Assembly (NCBI RefSeq): GCF_027853965.1
Contig: NZ_JAQGLB010000006.1
Span: forward strand, 124,001 to 188,000
Direction of reading: 5' to 3'
DNA length: 64,000 bases
Source of the DNA: Saccharopolyspora indica
Lineage (GTDB): Bacteria; Actinomycetota; Actinomycetes; Mycobacteriales; Pseudonocardiaceae
Shown: piece by piece, positions 34,408-43,465 of the stretch
How the letters are laid out: each line of letters begins with the position of its first letter
Numbering within the stretch: position 1 is the first letter of the stretch
Notes under the pieces: generated by a model
What the model was told of the DNA's origin: nothing
What the model saw: the letters and a program-made list of their open reading frames with translations, nothing else
Database searches by the model: none
Made by a program: the position numbers and the translations under genes

Positions 34408-36039
34408 GTGTACCAACCGCTCATCGCCCCCGTCGCGGACAGCCTGGGACTGTCCGCGCTGCTCGCCGCCGTGCCACTGCTCGTCGTGTTCGTGCTGCTC
34501 GGAGTGCTGCGCGTCAAAGCGCACTGGGCCGGACTCGCCGGGCTCGGCACCGCACTGCTGATCGCCGTCATCGCCTACGGGATGCCTGCCGATCTCGCAC
34601 TGCTCTCCGCAGGTCAAGGCGCCGCCTTCGGCGTGCTGCCGATCCTGTGGATCGTCATCACCGCCATCTGGCTCTACCAGCTGACCGTGCGCAGCGGCCG
34701 CTTCGAGGACCTGCGGGCGACCTTCGCGCTGCTCTCCCCTGACCCGCGGATCCAGGCCGTGGTGATCGCCTTCTGCTTCGGCGGCCTGCTGGAAGCCCTC
34801 GCCGGGTTCGGCGCCCCGGTCGCGATCACCGGCATGATGCTCGTCGCCATCGGCTTCCCGCCGCTGCGCGCCGCCGTGACGGTGCTGCTGGCCAACACCG
34901 CTCCCGTTGCCTTCGGCGCGTTGAGCACGCCGATCATCACCGCGGGTGAGCTCACCGGGATCCCATACGAGCACATCGGCGCCGTCGTCGGGCGGCAGAC
35001 GCCGCTGCTGGCGGTGATCGTCCCGGTGCTGCTGGTGCTCGTGGTGGACGGGCGGCGCGGCGTGCGGCAGACCTGGCCCGCCGCGCTGGTGACCGGTGTG
35101 GCGTTCGCGGCCGCGCAGTTCGTGTGCGCCAACTACATCTCCGTGCCGCTGACCGACATCGTCTCGGCCCTCGTCGGCGCGGTGGCGCTGGTCGTGCTGC
35201 TGCGGTTCTGGCAGCCCGCGGGCGGCGACGAGGCGCGCACGCGGATCATCGGTGCCGCCGAGATCGGCGAGAACGCCGACCGGCAGCTGAGCGCCGGGCG
35301 GATCGCCCTCGCCCTGTTCCCGTACCTGCTGGTGATCGCGGTGTTCTCGGTGGTCAAGCTGTGGAAGCCCGCCGGTGCGGCGCTGGCCGCGACGGACGTC
35401 GAGATCCCCTGGCCCGGGCTGCACGACTCGCTGCTGACCGCTTCCGGCGAACCGGCCGGAAGTGCGGTGTTCACGCTGAGCTGGCTGTCCACGCCGGGCA
35501 CTCTGCTGCTCCTGTGCGGGTTCGGGGTGGCGCTGGTCTACCGGATCAAGCTGCTGGAAGCCGTCGCCGAGCTCGGCCGCACCGTGGTCTCGATGCGCTG
35601 GTCGGGGCTGACCATCGTCAGCGTGCTGGCGCTGGCCTACGTGATGAACCAGTCCGGGCAGACCACCACGATCGGCACCGCCATCGCCGGGATCGGCTCC
35701 GCGTTCGCGTTCTTCTCCCCCGTGCTCGGCTGGATCGGCGTCGCGGTCACCGGCTCGGACACCAGTGCCAACGCGCTGTTCGCGAGCCTGCAGCAGGTCG
35801 CCGCGCAACGCATCGGGGTGGACCCGGCGCTGCTGGTCGCGGCCAACACCTCCGGCGGCGTCATGGGCAAGATGGTCAGCCCGCAGAACCTGACCATCGT
35901 GGCCACCGCGGTCGGCATGGCCGGTTCGGAGGCCAAGATCCTGCGGGACGTTCTCAAGTGGAGCATCGGGCTGCTGCTCGCACTGTGCGCGCTCGTATTC
36001 CTGCAGGCCGGAGTCTTGTCGTGGATGCTGCCACGATGA
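34408..36039 (+). CDS. lldP: L-lactate permease, LctP family
   Basis: A 543-residue integral membrane protein with about 12-14 hydrophobic segments. LctP signatures include GGLLEALAGFGAPVAIT, GALSTPIITAGELTG, VTGSDTSANALFASLQ and NTSGGVMGKMVSPQNLT. It imports L-lactate, and possibly glycolate, with protons. GTG 34408 has GAGAGG upstream and gives the expected N-terminus. The lutABC oxidation genes follow 25 bases downstream. Confidence 0.94.
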   Translation: MYQPLIAPVADSLGLSALLAAVPLLVVFVLLGVLRVKAHWAGLAGLGTALLIAVIAYGMPADLALLSAGQGAAFGVLPILWIVITAIWLYQLTVRSGRFEDLRATFALLSPDPRIQAVVIAFCFGGLLEALAGFGAPVAITGMMLVAIGFPPLRAAVTVLLANTAPVAFGALSTPIITAGELTGIPYEHIGAVVGRQTPLLAVIVPVLLVLVVDGRRGVRQTWPAALVTGVAFAAAQFVCANYISVPLTDIVSALVGAVALVVLLRFWQPAGGDEARTRIIGAAEIGENADRQLSAGRIALALFPYLLVIAVFSVVKLWKPAGAALAATDVEIPWPGLHDSLLTASGEPAGSAVFTLSWLSTPGTLLLLCGFGVALVYRIKLLEAVAELGRTVVSMRWSGLTIVSVLALAYVMNQSGQTTTIGTAIAGIGSAFAFFSPVLGWIGVAVTGSDTSANALFASLQQVAAQRIGVDPALLVAANTSGGVMGKMVSPQNLTIVATAVGMAGSEAKILRDVLKWSIGLLLALCALVFLQAGVLSWMLPR

Positions 36040-36064
36040 ACGGATCAGAACGAGGTGATGTGGC

Positions 36065-36799
36065 ATGAGGGTGGCGCTGTTCGCGACCTGCCTCGGCGAC
36101 ACGATGTTCCCGGCAGCGCCGAAGGCGACCGTGCAGGTCCTGGAGCGGCTCGGCTGCGAGGTGGAGTTCCCAGCCGCGCAGACCTGCTGCGGGCAGATGC
36201 ACACCAACACCGGGTACCGCAAGCAGGCGAAGTCCTCGGTGCGGACCTTCGTGGACGCCTTCGCCGGCTACGACGCCGTCGTCGCCCCGTCCGGGTCGTG
36301 CGTGGCCTCGGTGCGCCACCAGCACGCGATGGTCGCCGACGGCGACCGCAAGCTCAGCCGCGCGGTCGCGCAGGTGGCGCCGCAGGTGCACGAGCTGTCG
36401 GAGTTCCTGGTGGACGTGCTCGGGGTGACCGACGTCGGCGCGTACTTCCCGCACCGGGTCACCTACCACCCGACCTGCCACTCCGCCCGGTTGCTGCGGG
36501 TCGGCGACCGCCCGCTGCGGTTGCTGCGCGCGGTGCGCTCGCTGGAGCTGGTCGAGCTGCCCGCCGCCGAGCAGTGCTGCGGTTTCGGCGGCACCTTCGC
36601 GCTGAAGAACCCGGACGTGTCGGTGGCGATGGGCGCCGACAAGGCCCGGCACGTCCGGGAGACCGACGCCGAAGTGCTCTGCGCCGGGGACAACTCGTGC
36701 CTGATGCACATCGGAGGCCTGCTGTCCCGGCAGCGCTCCGGAATCCGGGTCATGCACCTGGCCGAGATCCTGGCCAGCGCGGAAGGAGCCGACCGGTGA
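36065..36799 (+). CDS. lutA: Lactate utilization protein LutA (Fe-S, CCG domains)
   Basis: A 244-residue protein with two cysteine-rich CCG domains: AQTCCGQMH near residue 40 and EQCCGFGG near 175, each with partner cysteines (SGSC, HPTCHS). LutA, LutB and LutC form an iron-sulfur complex that oxidises L-lactate to pyruvate. It follows the lactate permease by 25 bases and overlaps lutB by four bases. Confidence 0.92.
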   Translation: MRVALFATCLGDTMFPAAPKATVQVLERLGCEVEFPAAQTCCGQMHTNTGYRKQAKSSVRTFVDAFAGYDAVVAPSGSCVASVRHQHAMVADGDRKLSRAVAQVAPQVHELSEFLVDVLGVTDVGAYFPHRVTYHPTCHSARLLRVGDRPLRLLRAVRSLELVELPAAEQCCGFGGTFALKNPDVSVAMGADKARHVRETDAEVLCAGDNSCLMHIGGLLSRQRSGIRVMHLAEILASAEGADR

Positions 36800-38247
36800 C
36801 CGACACCTACCTGGGCATGCCCGCGTTCCCGCAGGCTGCCAAGCAGGAGCTGGCCAACTCGCAGCTGCGGCACAACCTGGCCAACGCCACCTCGACGATC
36901 CGGCACAAGCGCGCCGAGGTGGTCGGCGAGCTGGACGACTGGGCGCAGCTGCGCGAGGCGGGCGCGGCGATCAAGAGCCACACGCTGTCCAACCTGGACA
37001 CCTACCTGGAGCGCTTCGAGGCGGCGGTCACCGCTGCCGGCGGCACCGTGCACTGGGCGCGTGACGCGGCGGAGGCCAACCGCATCGTGGTGGACCTGGT
37101 GCGCGCCACCGGGGAGCGCGAGGTGGTCAAGGTCAAGTCGATGGCCACCCAGGAGATCGAGCTCAACGAGGCGTTGCAGGACGCCGGGATCGACGCCTGG
37201 GAGACCGACCTGGCGGAGCTGATCGTCCAGCTCGGACACGACACGCCCAGTCACATCCTGGTACCCGCGATCCACCGCAACCGCGCGGAGATCAAGGAGA
37301 TCTTCCAGCAGGAGATGGGCAAGGTCGGCACACCGGCACCCGCCGACCTCACCGACGAACCCGCGCGGCTGGCCGAAGCGGCGCGGCGCCACCTGCGGGA
37401 GAAGTTCCTGCGCGCCAAGGTCGCCGTCTCCGGCGCGAACTTCGCGGTCGCCGAGACCGGCACGCTGGTCGTGGTGGAGTCCGAGGGCAACGGCCGGATG
37501 TGCTTGACGCTGCCGGAAACGCTGATCAGCGTCGTCGGCATCGAGAAGCTGGTGCCGCGCTGGCAGGACCTGGAGGTCTTCCTGCAGCTGCTGCCGCGGT
37601 CGAGCACCGGCGAGCGGATGAACCCCTACACCTCGACCTGGACCGGCGTCACGCCCGGCGACGGGCCGCAGTCGTTCCACGTGGTGCTGCTGGACAACGG
37701 CCGCACCAACGCCCTCGCCGACGAGATCGGCAGGCAGGCGCTGCGCTGCATCCGCTGCTCGGCCTGCTTGAACGTGTGCCCGGTGTACGAGCGCACCGGC
37801 GGGCACGCCTACGGCTCGGTCTACCCCGGACCGATCGGGGCGGTGCTGACGCCGCAGCTGCGCGGCACCGCGTCCGAAGTGGACAAGGCGCTGCCCTACG
37901 CCTCCTCGCTGTGCGGGGCCTGCTACGACGTCTGCCCGGTGGCGATCAACATCCCGGACCTGCTGGTGCACCTGCGCACCCGGGTGGTCGAGGAGCACCG
38001 CGGCTGGCGGTCCAAGCCGATGGACGCGCTGATGAGCATGGCGTCCTGGGTGCTCGGCGACTCCAGGCGGCTGGCCGCGGCGCAGAAGGTGGCGTCGTTG
38101 AGCCGACGGGTGATCGGCCGCAAGGGCACCATCGGCCGACTGCCCCCGCCGCTGTCCCGGTGGACCGATGCGCGCGACGCACCGGCGCCGGCCGAGGAGA
38201 CGTTCCGGACGTGGTGGGAGCGCAACCGAGGGGGAGATTCGCGATGA
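36796..38247 (+). CDS. lutB: Lactate utilization iron-sulfur protein LutB
   Basis: A 483-residue iron-sulfur protein. An LUD domain occupies roughly 60-290; a ferredoxin-like region with CIRCSACLNVCPVYE and CGACYDVCPVAINIP carries eight cysteines for two 4Fe-4S clusters. The C-terminus has the family tail ending FRTWWERNRG. GTG 36796 overlaps the lutA stop. It passes electrons from lactate oxidation to the respiratory chain. Confidence 0.94.
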   Translation: MTDTYLGMPAFPQAAKQELANSQLRHNLANATSTIRHKRAEVVGELDDWAQLREAGAAIKSHTLSNLDTYLERFEAAVTAAGGTVHWARDAAEANRIVVDLVRATGEREVVKVKSMATQEIELNEALQDAGIDAWETDLAELIVQLGHDTPSHILVPAIHRNRAEIKEIFQQEMGKVGTPAPADLTDEPARLAEAARRHLREKFLRAKVAVSGANFAVAETGTLVVVESEGNGRMCLTLPETLISVVGIEKLVPRWQDLEVFLQLLPRSSTGERMNPYTSTWTGVTPGDGPQSFHVVLLDNGRTNALADEIGRQALRCIRCSACLNVCPVYERTGGHAYGSVYPGPIGAVLTPQLRGTASEVDKALPYASSLCGACYDVCPVAINIPDLLVHLRTRVVEEHRGWRSKPMDALMSMASWVLGDSRRLAAAQKVASLSRRVIGRKGTIGRLPPPLSRWTDARDAPAPAEETFRTWWERNRGGDSR

Positions 38248-38891
38248 GCGCGAGCATTTCGGCACGTGAGGCGATCCTGAGCCGGGTTCGCTCGGCCATC
38301 GCGGGCGCCGAGCGGACGTCGTTGGACGACGTCGCGCGGGACTACCGGCAGCAGCGGCCGGCGGACGACCTCGTCGGCCTGTTCTGCGAGCGGGTCGCCG
38401 ACTACCGGGCCACTGTGCAGCGGGTCGCGCCCGGTGGCCTGAACGCCGCGATCGTGGCCGCCGCGCGCGCCGCCGGAGCCCGGCGGGTGCTCACCCCAGC
38501 TGGGGTACCACATGCGTGGTATGAGGCCTTGACCAGCAAGTTCGAGCACGTGGAGGACGGGACGGGCATCGACACGGCCGGTTTGGAGCACGTCGACGCG
38601 GTGATCACCACGGCCGTGGTGGGCATCGCTTCCACCGGCACCATCGTGCTCGACCACGGACCCGGGCAGGGACACCGCGCGGTGACCCTGGTGCCGGACG
38701 TGCACATCTGCGTGGTCGCCGAATCGCAGGTGGCCGACGACGTCCCGGAGGGACTGCGGCGGCTCGACCCGGCGCGGCCGATGACGTTCATCAGCGGCCC
38801 GTCCGCCACCAGCGACATCGAGCTCGACCGCGTCGAGGGCGTGCACGGTCCTCGGACCCTGCACGTCCTGGTCACGCCGGAAGAGCCATGA
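38244..38891 (+). CDS. lutC: Lactate utilization protein LutC
   Basis: A 215-residue LUD-domain protein, the third member of LutABC. Typical segments are AREAILSRVRSAI at the N-terminus, ASTGTIVLDHG and SGPSATSDIELDRVEGVHGPRTLHV at the C-terminus. ATG 38244 overlaps the lutB stop. It ends the lactate operon; no obvious terminator hairpin follows. Confidence 0.92.
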   Translation: MSASISAREAILSRVRSAIAGAERTSLDDVARDYRQQRPADDLVGLFCERVADYRATVQRVAPGGLNAAIVAAARAAGARRVLTPAGVPHAWYEALTSKFEHVEDGTGIDTAGLEHVDAVITTAVVGIASTGTIVLDHGPGQGHRAVTLVPDVHICVVAESQVADDVPEGLRRLDPARPMTFISGPSATSDIELDRVEGVHGPRTLHVLVTPEEP

Positions 38892-38964
38892 CCACCTAGC
38901 GCTCCCCCACCACGGTGCAGGCACACTGGATCACCAGAACGTGTGATCGGGTGAGGAGTTCGAC

Positions 38965-40143
38965 GTGGAGGCCCACGCGCCGTTGGAGCCGCAGCCGGAG
39001 GTCGTCGCGCGAGCGGTGGCGTTGCGCGATCAGCTGGCGTCGCACCGCGACGACGGCGAGCGGCTGCGTCGGCTGCCCGATGCGACGATCGCCGCGCTCG
39101 ACGCCGCCGGGCTGTTCCGCGCGTGGGTGCCGCGCCGCTTCGGCGGCGCCGAGCTCGGCCTGCGCACGATGGTGGACGCCACCGCCGAGATCACCAAGGG
39201 CGATGCCTCGGCGGGCTGGCTGGTGATGATCCTCGGCTGCGGCGACTGGCTGACCGGGCTGTTCCCGGACAAGGCCCAGCAGGAGGTCTTCGGCCCCGAC
39301 CCGGACACCAAGATCTGCCAGGTGCTCACGCCGAAGGCGGCCGCCCGCCGGGTCGACGGCGGCTGGCTGGTCAGCGGCCGGTGGGCACCGGCTTCCGGCT
39401 GCCTGCACTCGGAGTGGGCGATGCTCGGCATGTCGTTACCGGCCGACGGCGGTGCCGCGTTCGCCCTGGTCCCGATGCGCGAGCTGGGCGTCGAGGACAC
39501 CTGGTTCACCCTCGGCATGCGCGCCACCGGCAGCAACATGCTCGTCGGCGAGGACCTGTTCGTCCCGGACCACCGGGTGATGCACCGCGGTCCCGCCACG
39601 CGCGGCGAGTTCCCCACCACCGAGAACGACTCGCCGCGGTACCGGACCGCGCTGGTGCCCACGCTGGCCACCTTCCTGATCGCCCCGGTGCTCGGCCTGG
39701 CCGAGCACGCCTTGGAGCACGTGCTCGCGCAGGCCGGCCGGAAGGGCATCGCGTTCACCAGCTACGCGCACCAGCGCGACTCGACCGGTTTCCAGCTGGC
39801 AGTGGCCGAAGCGGCCACCAAGATCGACGTGGCACGGCTGATCATGCACCGGTCGGCCGCAACCGTCGACGGGCACGCGCACGCCGGAACGCACCCCGAC
39901 CTGCTGGAGCGCACCCGGCTCCGCCAGCACTCCAGCTACGCGCTGCAGCAGTGCCGGGAAGCCGTCGACGTGCTGGTGAACGCCTACGGCGCAGGAGCGA
40001 TGTCGGAGCGGGATCCGCTGCACGCCGTCGTGCGCGACGTCCAGACGGCGGCCCGGCACGCGCTCGCCCACCCGGTGGCCAACGCCGAGATCTTCGGCCG
40101 CGCGCTGCTCGACGTGGAACCGGGCATCACCGAAATGATCTGA
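38965..40143 (+). CDS. Acyl-CoA-dehydrogenase-like flavin monooxygenase
   Basis: A 392-residue protein of the acyl-CoA dehydrogenase fold, closest in style to the class D flavin monooxygenases (HsaA/HpaB-like hydroxylases). GLFRAWVPRRFGGAELGL, GDASAGWLVMI, WAPASGC and TWFTLGMRATGSNML are visible, with an Acyl-CoA_dh_2-type C-terminus. Such enzymes hydroxylate aromatic or heteroatom substrates with reduced flavin from a partner reductase; none is encoded nearby. GTG 38965 has GAGGAG upstream. An inverted ATCAC/GTGAT repeat lies just before it. Confidence 0.75.
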   Translation: MEAHAPLEPQPEVVARAVALRDQLASHRDDGERLRRLPDATIAALDAAGLFRAWVPRRFGGAELGLRTMVDATAEITKGDASAGWLVMILGCGDWLTGLFPDKAQQEVFGPDPDTKICQVLTPKAAARRVDGGWLVSGRWAPASGCLHSEWAMLGMSLPADGGAAFALVPMRELGVEDTWFTLGMRATGSNMLVGEDLFVPDHRVMHRGPATRGEFPTTENDSPRYRTALVPTLATFLIAPVLGLAEHALEHVLAQAGRKGIAFTSYAHQRDSTGFQLAVAEAATKIDVARLIMHRSAATVDGHAHAGTHPDLLERTRLRQHSSYALQQCREAVDVLVNAYGAGAMSERDPLHAVVRDVQTAARHALAHPVANAEIFGRALLDVEPGITEMI

Positions 40144-40237
40144 GCCCCTCCTCGGCCACACGATCAAGTGACACCTGGAACCGGGTTCCGGGCGCACCGG
40201 TCGTAGTGGTGTCGATCACTCTGGAGGGAGTTCCGCG

Positions 40238-40450
40238 TTGCCAGACATCAGGGTTCGGCTGCGGGGCGGCCCGCAGGACGGGAACGAGGTCAGCGCGCCC
40301 GCGGACGGTTCGGGAAAACCGGTCCCGCGGCTCACGCTGCCCGCGCGCGCCCGCAACGCACAGGCCGTACCGCCCCAGCTGGTCTACGAGCGCGGTCGCC
40401 GCGGTCCCGACGGCACCTGGGTGTTCGACTACGTCGGCGCCGAGACCTAG
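40238..40450 (+). CDS. Small hypothetical protein
   Basis: A 70-residue basic protein with no family I recognise. A strong GGAGGGAG site precedes the TTG at 40238, and codon use matches the neighbours, so it is probably real. It begins PDIRVRLRGGPQDG and is otherwise polar, without membrane segments. Its TAG stop is interlocked with the TAG of the convergent acetyltransferase in CTAG (40447-40450). Confidence 0.6.
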   Translation: MPDIRVRLRGGPQDGNEVSAPADGSGKPVPRLTLPARARNAQAVPPQLVYERGRRGPDGTWVFDYVGAET

Positions 40451-41004
40451 GCCGCGTCGCGCCACATCGGGTACATGGTGGGGCCGTCGTGCGGCAGGAC
40501 CAGCGGCGCACCGATGTCGCGGAACCCCAGGCGCAGGTACAGGTTCCGGCTGCGGGCGCTGCTGGCCTCCAGGTAGGACGGCACGTCCCACCGCTGCAGC
40601 GCCCGTCGCAGCTCGCGGCCGCCGATGCCGGTGGACTGCACCGACGGGTCGACCGCGATCATCGCCAGGTACTGGTGCGGTTCGGCGGGGTGCTGGGCGG
40701 CGGTGAGCTCGCCGAACTCGCGGAAGCGCACCATGCGCGGGCCGGCGAGTTCGGCCAGGCGCCGCCCGCCGGCCTCGTCGAGCATCTCCGGCGGCCCGCC
40801 GTGGCCGGAGAGCCAGACCTGCACCGCTAGCCCGTCGGCACCGGCGATCACCTCGCCGTGCTGTTCGGCGCGCTGGACGACCATGCCGAACCACTCGCGG
40901 TACACCCGGTGGCGGTGCTCCTGCTCCGGCAGCAGCCACCGGGCGAACTCGTCGTCGGCGAAGGCACGCATCAGGGTCCGGACGCGTAAGTCGTCATCGG
41001 ACAC
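40447..41004 (-). CDS. GNAT-family N-acetyltransferase
   Basis: A 185-residue GNAT acetyltransferase. The acetyl-CoA-binding region is VDPSVQSTGIGGRELRRAL, followed by the ARSRNLYLRLGFRDIG motif of the C-terminal half. The acceptor is unknown. GTG 41004 overlaps the end of the APC permease gene by 11 bases, so the two are probably transcribed together; the enzyme might acetylate the amine or amino acid imported by that permease, which is a guess. Confidence 0.8.
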   Translation of the reverse strand: MSDDDLRVRTLMRAFADDEFARWLLPEQEHRHRVYREWFGMVVQRAEQHGEVIAGADGLAVQVWLSGHGGPPEMLDEAGGRRLAELAGPRMVRFREFGELTAAQHPAEPHQYLAMIAVDPSVQSTGIGGRELRRALQRWDVPSYLEASSARSRNLYLRLGFRDIGAPLVLPHDGPTMYPMWRDAA

Positions 41005-42472
41005 CGGCGGTCTCCTTCCCCGGCTGCACCGTCGCCGCGCGCGCTCCCAAGCCGATGCGCGCGTAGGCCCACGGACGGATCCGCTTCAGGGTCGCGCCCC
41101 AGAGCGCGCCGAGCACGAACACCACCAGGAAGCCCAGCGGGAGCAGCCACGCCGCCGGGTCGCCCTCCGCCACGCCGAGCACGGTGCCGAACGAGAGCAC
41201 GGTCAGCAGCAGGACCACGCCCAGCACCAGCGCGGCGATCGCGGGCGCGATCAGGGTCCGCCACCGGCTGTGCCCGTGGTCCCGGTTGGCCAGGAAGTAG
41301 CCCAGCACCGCCACCGAGGTCAGCATCACCAGCGACAGCACGCCGAGCGCGCCGGCCGAGGCACCCCAGAAGAACAGGTAGGTGATCGGGTCGATCCCGC
41401 TCACCGCCACCAGCGCCACCACGACGATCGAGATCGCGGTGGTGGTCACCGAGCCCGCCGCCGGGGCCGCGGTGCGCGAACTCGTGGTGCCCCACCAGCT
41501 CAGGCCGACGCCCTCGCGGCCCAGCGCGAAGAAGTAGCGGGAGCAGACGTGGTGGAACGACAGCATCGCGGCGAACAGGCTGGTGACGTACAGCGCCGAC
41601 CCGGTGGTGACCAGCACTCCCGGCAGCCGTTCCCCGGCGAGCACGAAAAGCAGCTCCGTGGAGTGCATCTCGGCCTGCGAGACGATGGCGCCCGGGCCGG
41701 TGGCCACGGTCATCGCCCACGTCGACAGCGAGTACAGGCCGCCGATGACCACCAGCGAGATGTAGGTCGCGTAGATCACCGTGCGCGGGTTCTTGGCCTC
41801 CTCGGCCAGCACGGTGGAGTTCTCGAACCCGATGAAGCCGGTGAAGGCGATCACCAGGATGACCCCGGCCGCGCTGGTCATCAGCTGCGACGGGTTGAGC
41901 GTGTCGAGCACGACGCCCTCCGCCGAGGGCGCGGAGACGAACGCGGCGTCGTAGGTCAGGATGATCGCCACCTCGGCCAGCAGCAGCACGCCCAGCACCC
42001 GGCCGTTGACGTCGATGCGCAGCACGCCCAGCACCGCGACCGCGGCCAGGCCCAGGCCGGCGAACACCCACCACGGCACGGTGCTGCCGCTGACCTGCCG
42101 CAGGAAGTCCGCCGCTCCGACGCCGAGACCGCCCGCCAGGCTGACCAGGATCAGCAGGTAGGACACCAGCGCGACCGCGCCGGCCCCGGTGCCGGTCACC
42201 CGGCCCAGCCCCTTGGCGATGTAGGCGTAGAAGGCGCCCGCGTTCTCCACGTGCCGCGACATCGTGACGTAGCCGACGGCGAACAGTCCGAGCACCAGGG
42301 CGATCGCCAGGTAGCCGAGCGGGATGCCGGTCACGCCGGAAACCGCGAAGCCGCTGACCGCACCGCCGCCGACGACCGTTTCCGGGGCCGCGGCGGCGAC
42401 GGTGAAGAAGACGATCGACATCACGCCCAGGCGAGCTCGGGCCAGTGCGGCGGACACTTTGGACGGTGGCAA
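40994..42472 (-). CDS. APC-family amino acid/amine permease
   Basis: A 492-residue membrane protein with about 12 helices of the amino acid-polyamine-organocation superfamily. The first helix has the substrate-loop AAAAPETVVGGG and helix six has FTGFIGFENSTVLAEEAKNP, both typical of APC amino acid transporters. TTG 42472 is chosen because GGAGCGAG precedes it. The substrate is not identifiable. It is upstream of, and overlaps, the GNAT gene. Confidence 0.85.
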   Translation of the reverse strand: MPPSKVSAALARARLGVMSIVFFTVAAAAPETVVGGGAVSGFAVSGVTGIPLGYLAIALVLGLFAVGYVTMSRHVENAGAFYAYIAKGLGRVTGTGAGAVALVSYLLILVSLAGGLGVGAADFLRQVSGSTVPWWVFAGLGLAAVAVLGVLRIDVNGRVLGVLLLAEVAIILTYDAAFVSAPSAEGVVLDTLNPSQLMTSAAGVILVIAFTGFIGFENSTVLAEEAKNPRTVIYATYISLVVIGGLYSLSTWAMTVATGPGAIVSQAEMHSTELLFVLAGERLPGVLVTTGSALYVTSLFAAMLSFHHVCSRYFFALGREGVGLSWWGTTSSRTAAPAAGSVTTTAISIVVVALVAVSGIDPITYLFFWGASAGALGVLSLVMLTSVAVLGYFLANRDHGHSRWRTLIAPAIAALVLGVVLLLTVLSFGTVLGVAEGDPAAWLLPLGFLVVFVLGALWGATLKRIRPWAYARIGLGARAATVQPGKETAGVR

Positions 42473-42494
42473 CAGCTCGCTCCTTCGCAGTGCT

Positions 42495-43193
42495 TCAGTG
42501 TCTGGGTGTTATCGCCGACTGGCCGCGCGCGGCGGCGACCTCGGCGATCAGGTTCCGCAGCGGCCCGGGGATGCGCTTCTGCCAGGACTTCATCCGGAAG
42601 TCGCCCTGCCGCGCGACGTTCTTGGCCAGCCGCACGTTGCGGATCACGCCGGTCTCGCGCGCCAGCAGCGCGAAGGTGATCTCCGCGATGCGCTCCGGGA
42701 CCGTGATCATGCCGTTCCCGGTGGCCGTCTCGGCGCTGGTGAACAGCAGCTCCAGCACGGATTCCGGGCTGGCCACGCCGAGGTCGGAGAACCGCCAGGC
42801 CGAGGCCGCCCCGCCGCGCCACCCGGCCGACACCGGCACCTCGCGCAGCACGTCGATGATGACCAGCCGGGCGCGGACCTTCTCGGTGGCGGTCTGGCCG
42901 AGGTAGTCCAGCCAGGTGCGCAGGTCGTGGCCGGGTTCCTCGCGGATCTCCCGCAGGACCGCCCAGGACAGGAAGTCCGGGCAGCGCCCCCGGCCGCTGG
43001 GCCGGACGCTCGGGGTGACCGCGATCTCCTCCTCCAGGATCAGCTCGGCCAGCAGGCCCGCGGCGCAGCCCAGGGACACCAGCGCGCTGTCCACCCGGGG
43101 CGTTATCCGCTGTCCACCGGTGTGCGCGGCCAGGAAGAACCGATCCGCCACCCGCAGCGGGATGCGGGTGGCATCCAGCTCGGAAACCGTCAC
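42495..43193 (-). CDS. GPP34 (GOLPH3-like) domain protein
   Basis: A 232-residue protein resembling the GPP34 family, all-helical relatives of the eukaryotic Golgi phosphoprotein GOLPH3 that are common in actinomycetes and often bind acidic lipids. The pattern LADRFFLAAHTGG near the start, LGCAAGLLAELILE and the LREVPVSAGWRGG region fit the family. Role in bacteria is unknown. It precedes the APC permease by 22 bases and may share its transcript. Confidence 0.7.
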   Translation of the reverse strand: MTVSELDATRIPLRVADRFFLAAHTGGQRITPRVDSALVSLGCAAGLLAELILEEEIAVTPSVRPSGRGRCPDFLSWAVLREIREEPGHDLRTWLDYLGQTATEKVRARLVIIDVLREVPVSAGWRGGAASAWRFSDLGVASPESVLELLFTSAETATGNGMITVPERIAEITFALLARETGVIRNVRLAKNVARQGDFRMKSWQKRIPGPLRNLIAEVAAARGQSAITPRH

Positions 43194-43465
43194 CGGCCAC
43201 CCCCGGCCGACGTGCCGATCAACACCCAGTCGCTCCCATCCGAGCCGTAGCCGCCCCCGAACCGATCACCCGCCGCGTTCGGAAAGTGCCCGAGACAGCG
43301 CACAGAGTAACGTACGCGAAGGTTTGTTCAAGGTCGTTTCCGGCGTGCGCCGTTGCGGCAGCCGGGTGATCCCCGGACCGCGCGCGGCGGGGTTGACTTC
43401 GACTTAACACGAGGTTCGAGGATGACTTCGTTCGCTCGACGCACATCCGAACGGGGGCTGCGAAC
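43194..43465. other. Divergent intergenic region between GPP34 gene and ABC exporter
   Basis: A 272-bp region with no supported gene. It becomes AT-richer toward the right and contains a TTGACT (43394-43399) without a convincing -10 partner. It must hold the promoters of both divergent genes, but I see no clear palindrome. Confidence 0.3.

Noticed and set aside
33559-36222. Long minus-strand frame extending the GntR regulator across the lactate permease
   Set aside because: The extra part is antisense to a clear permease and looks like GC shadow sequence; the regulator starts at GTG 34311.
38500-38526. Palindromic TGGTACC and ACCACATGCGTGGT inside lutC
   Set aside because: It resembles the lactate operator core but lies within coding sequence and shows no TGGT-N3-ACCA spacing; probably chance.
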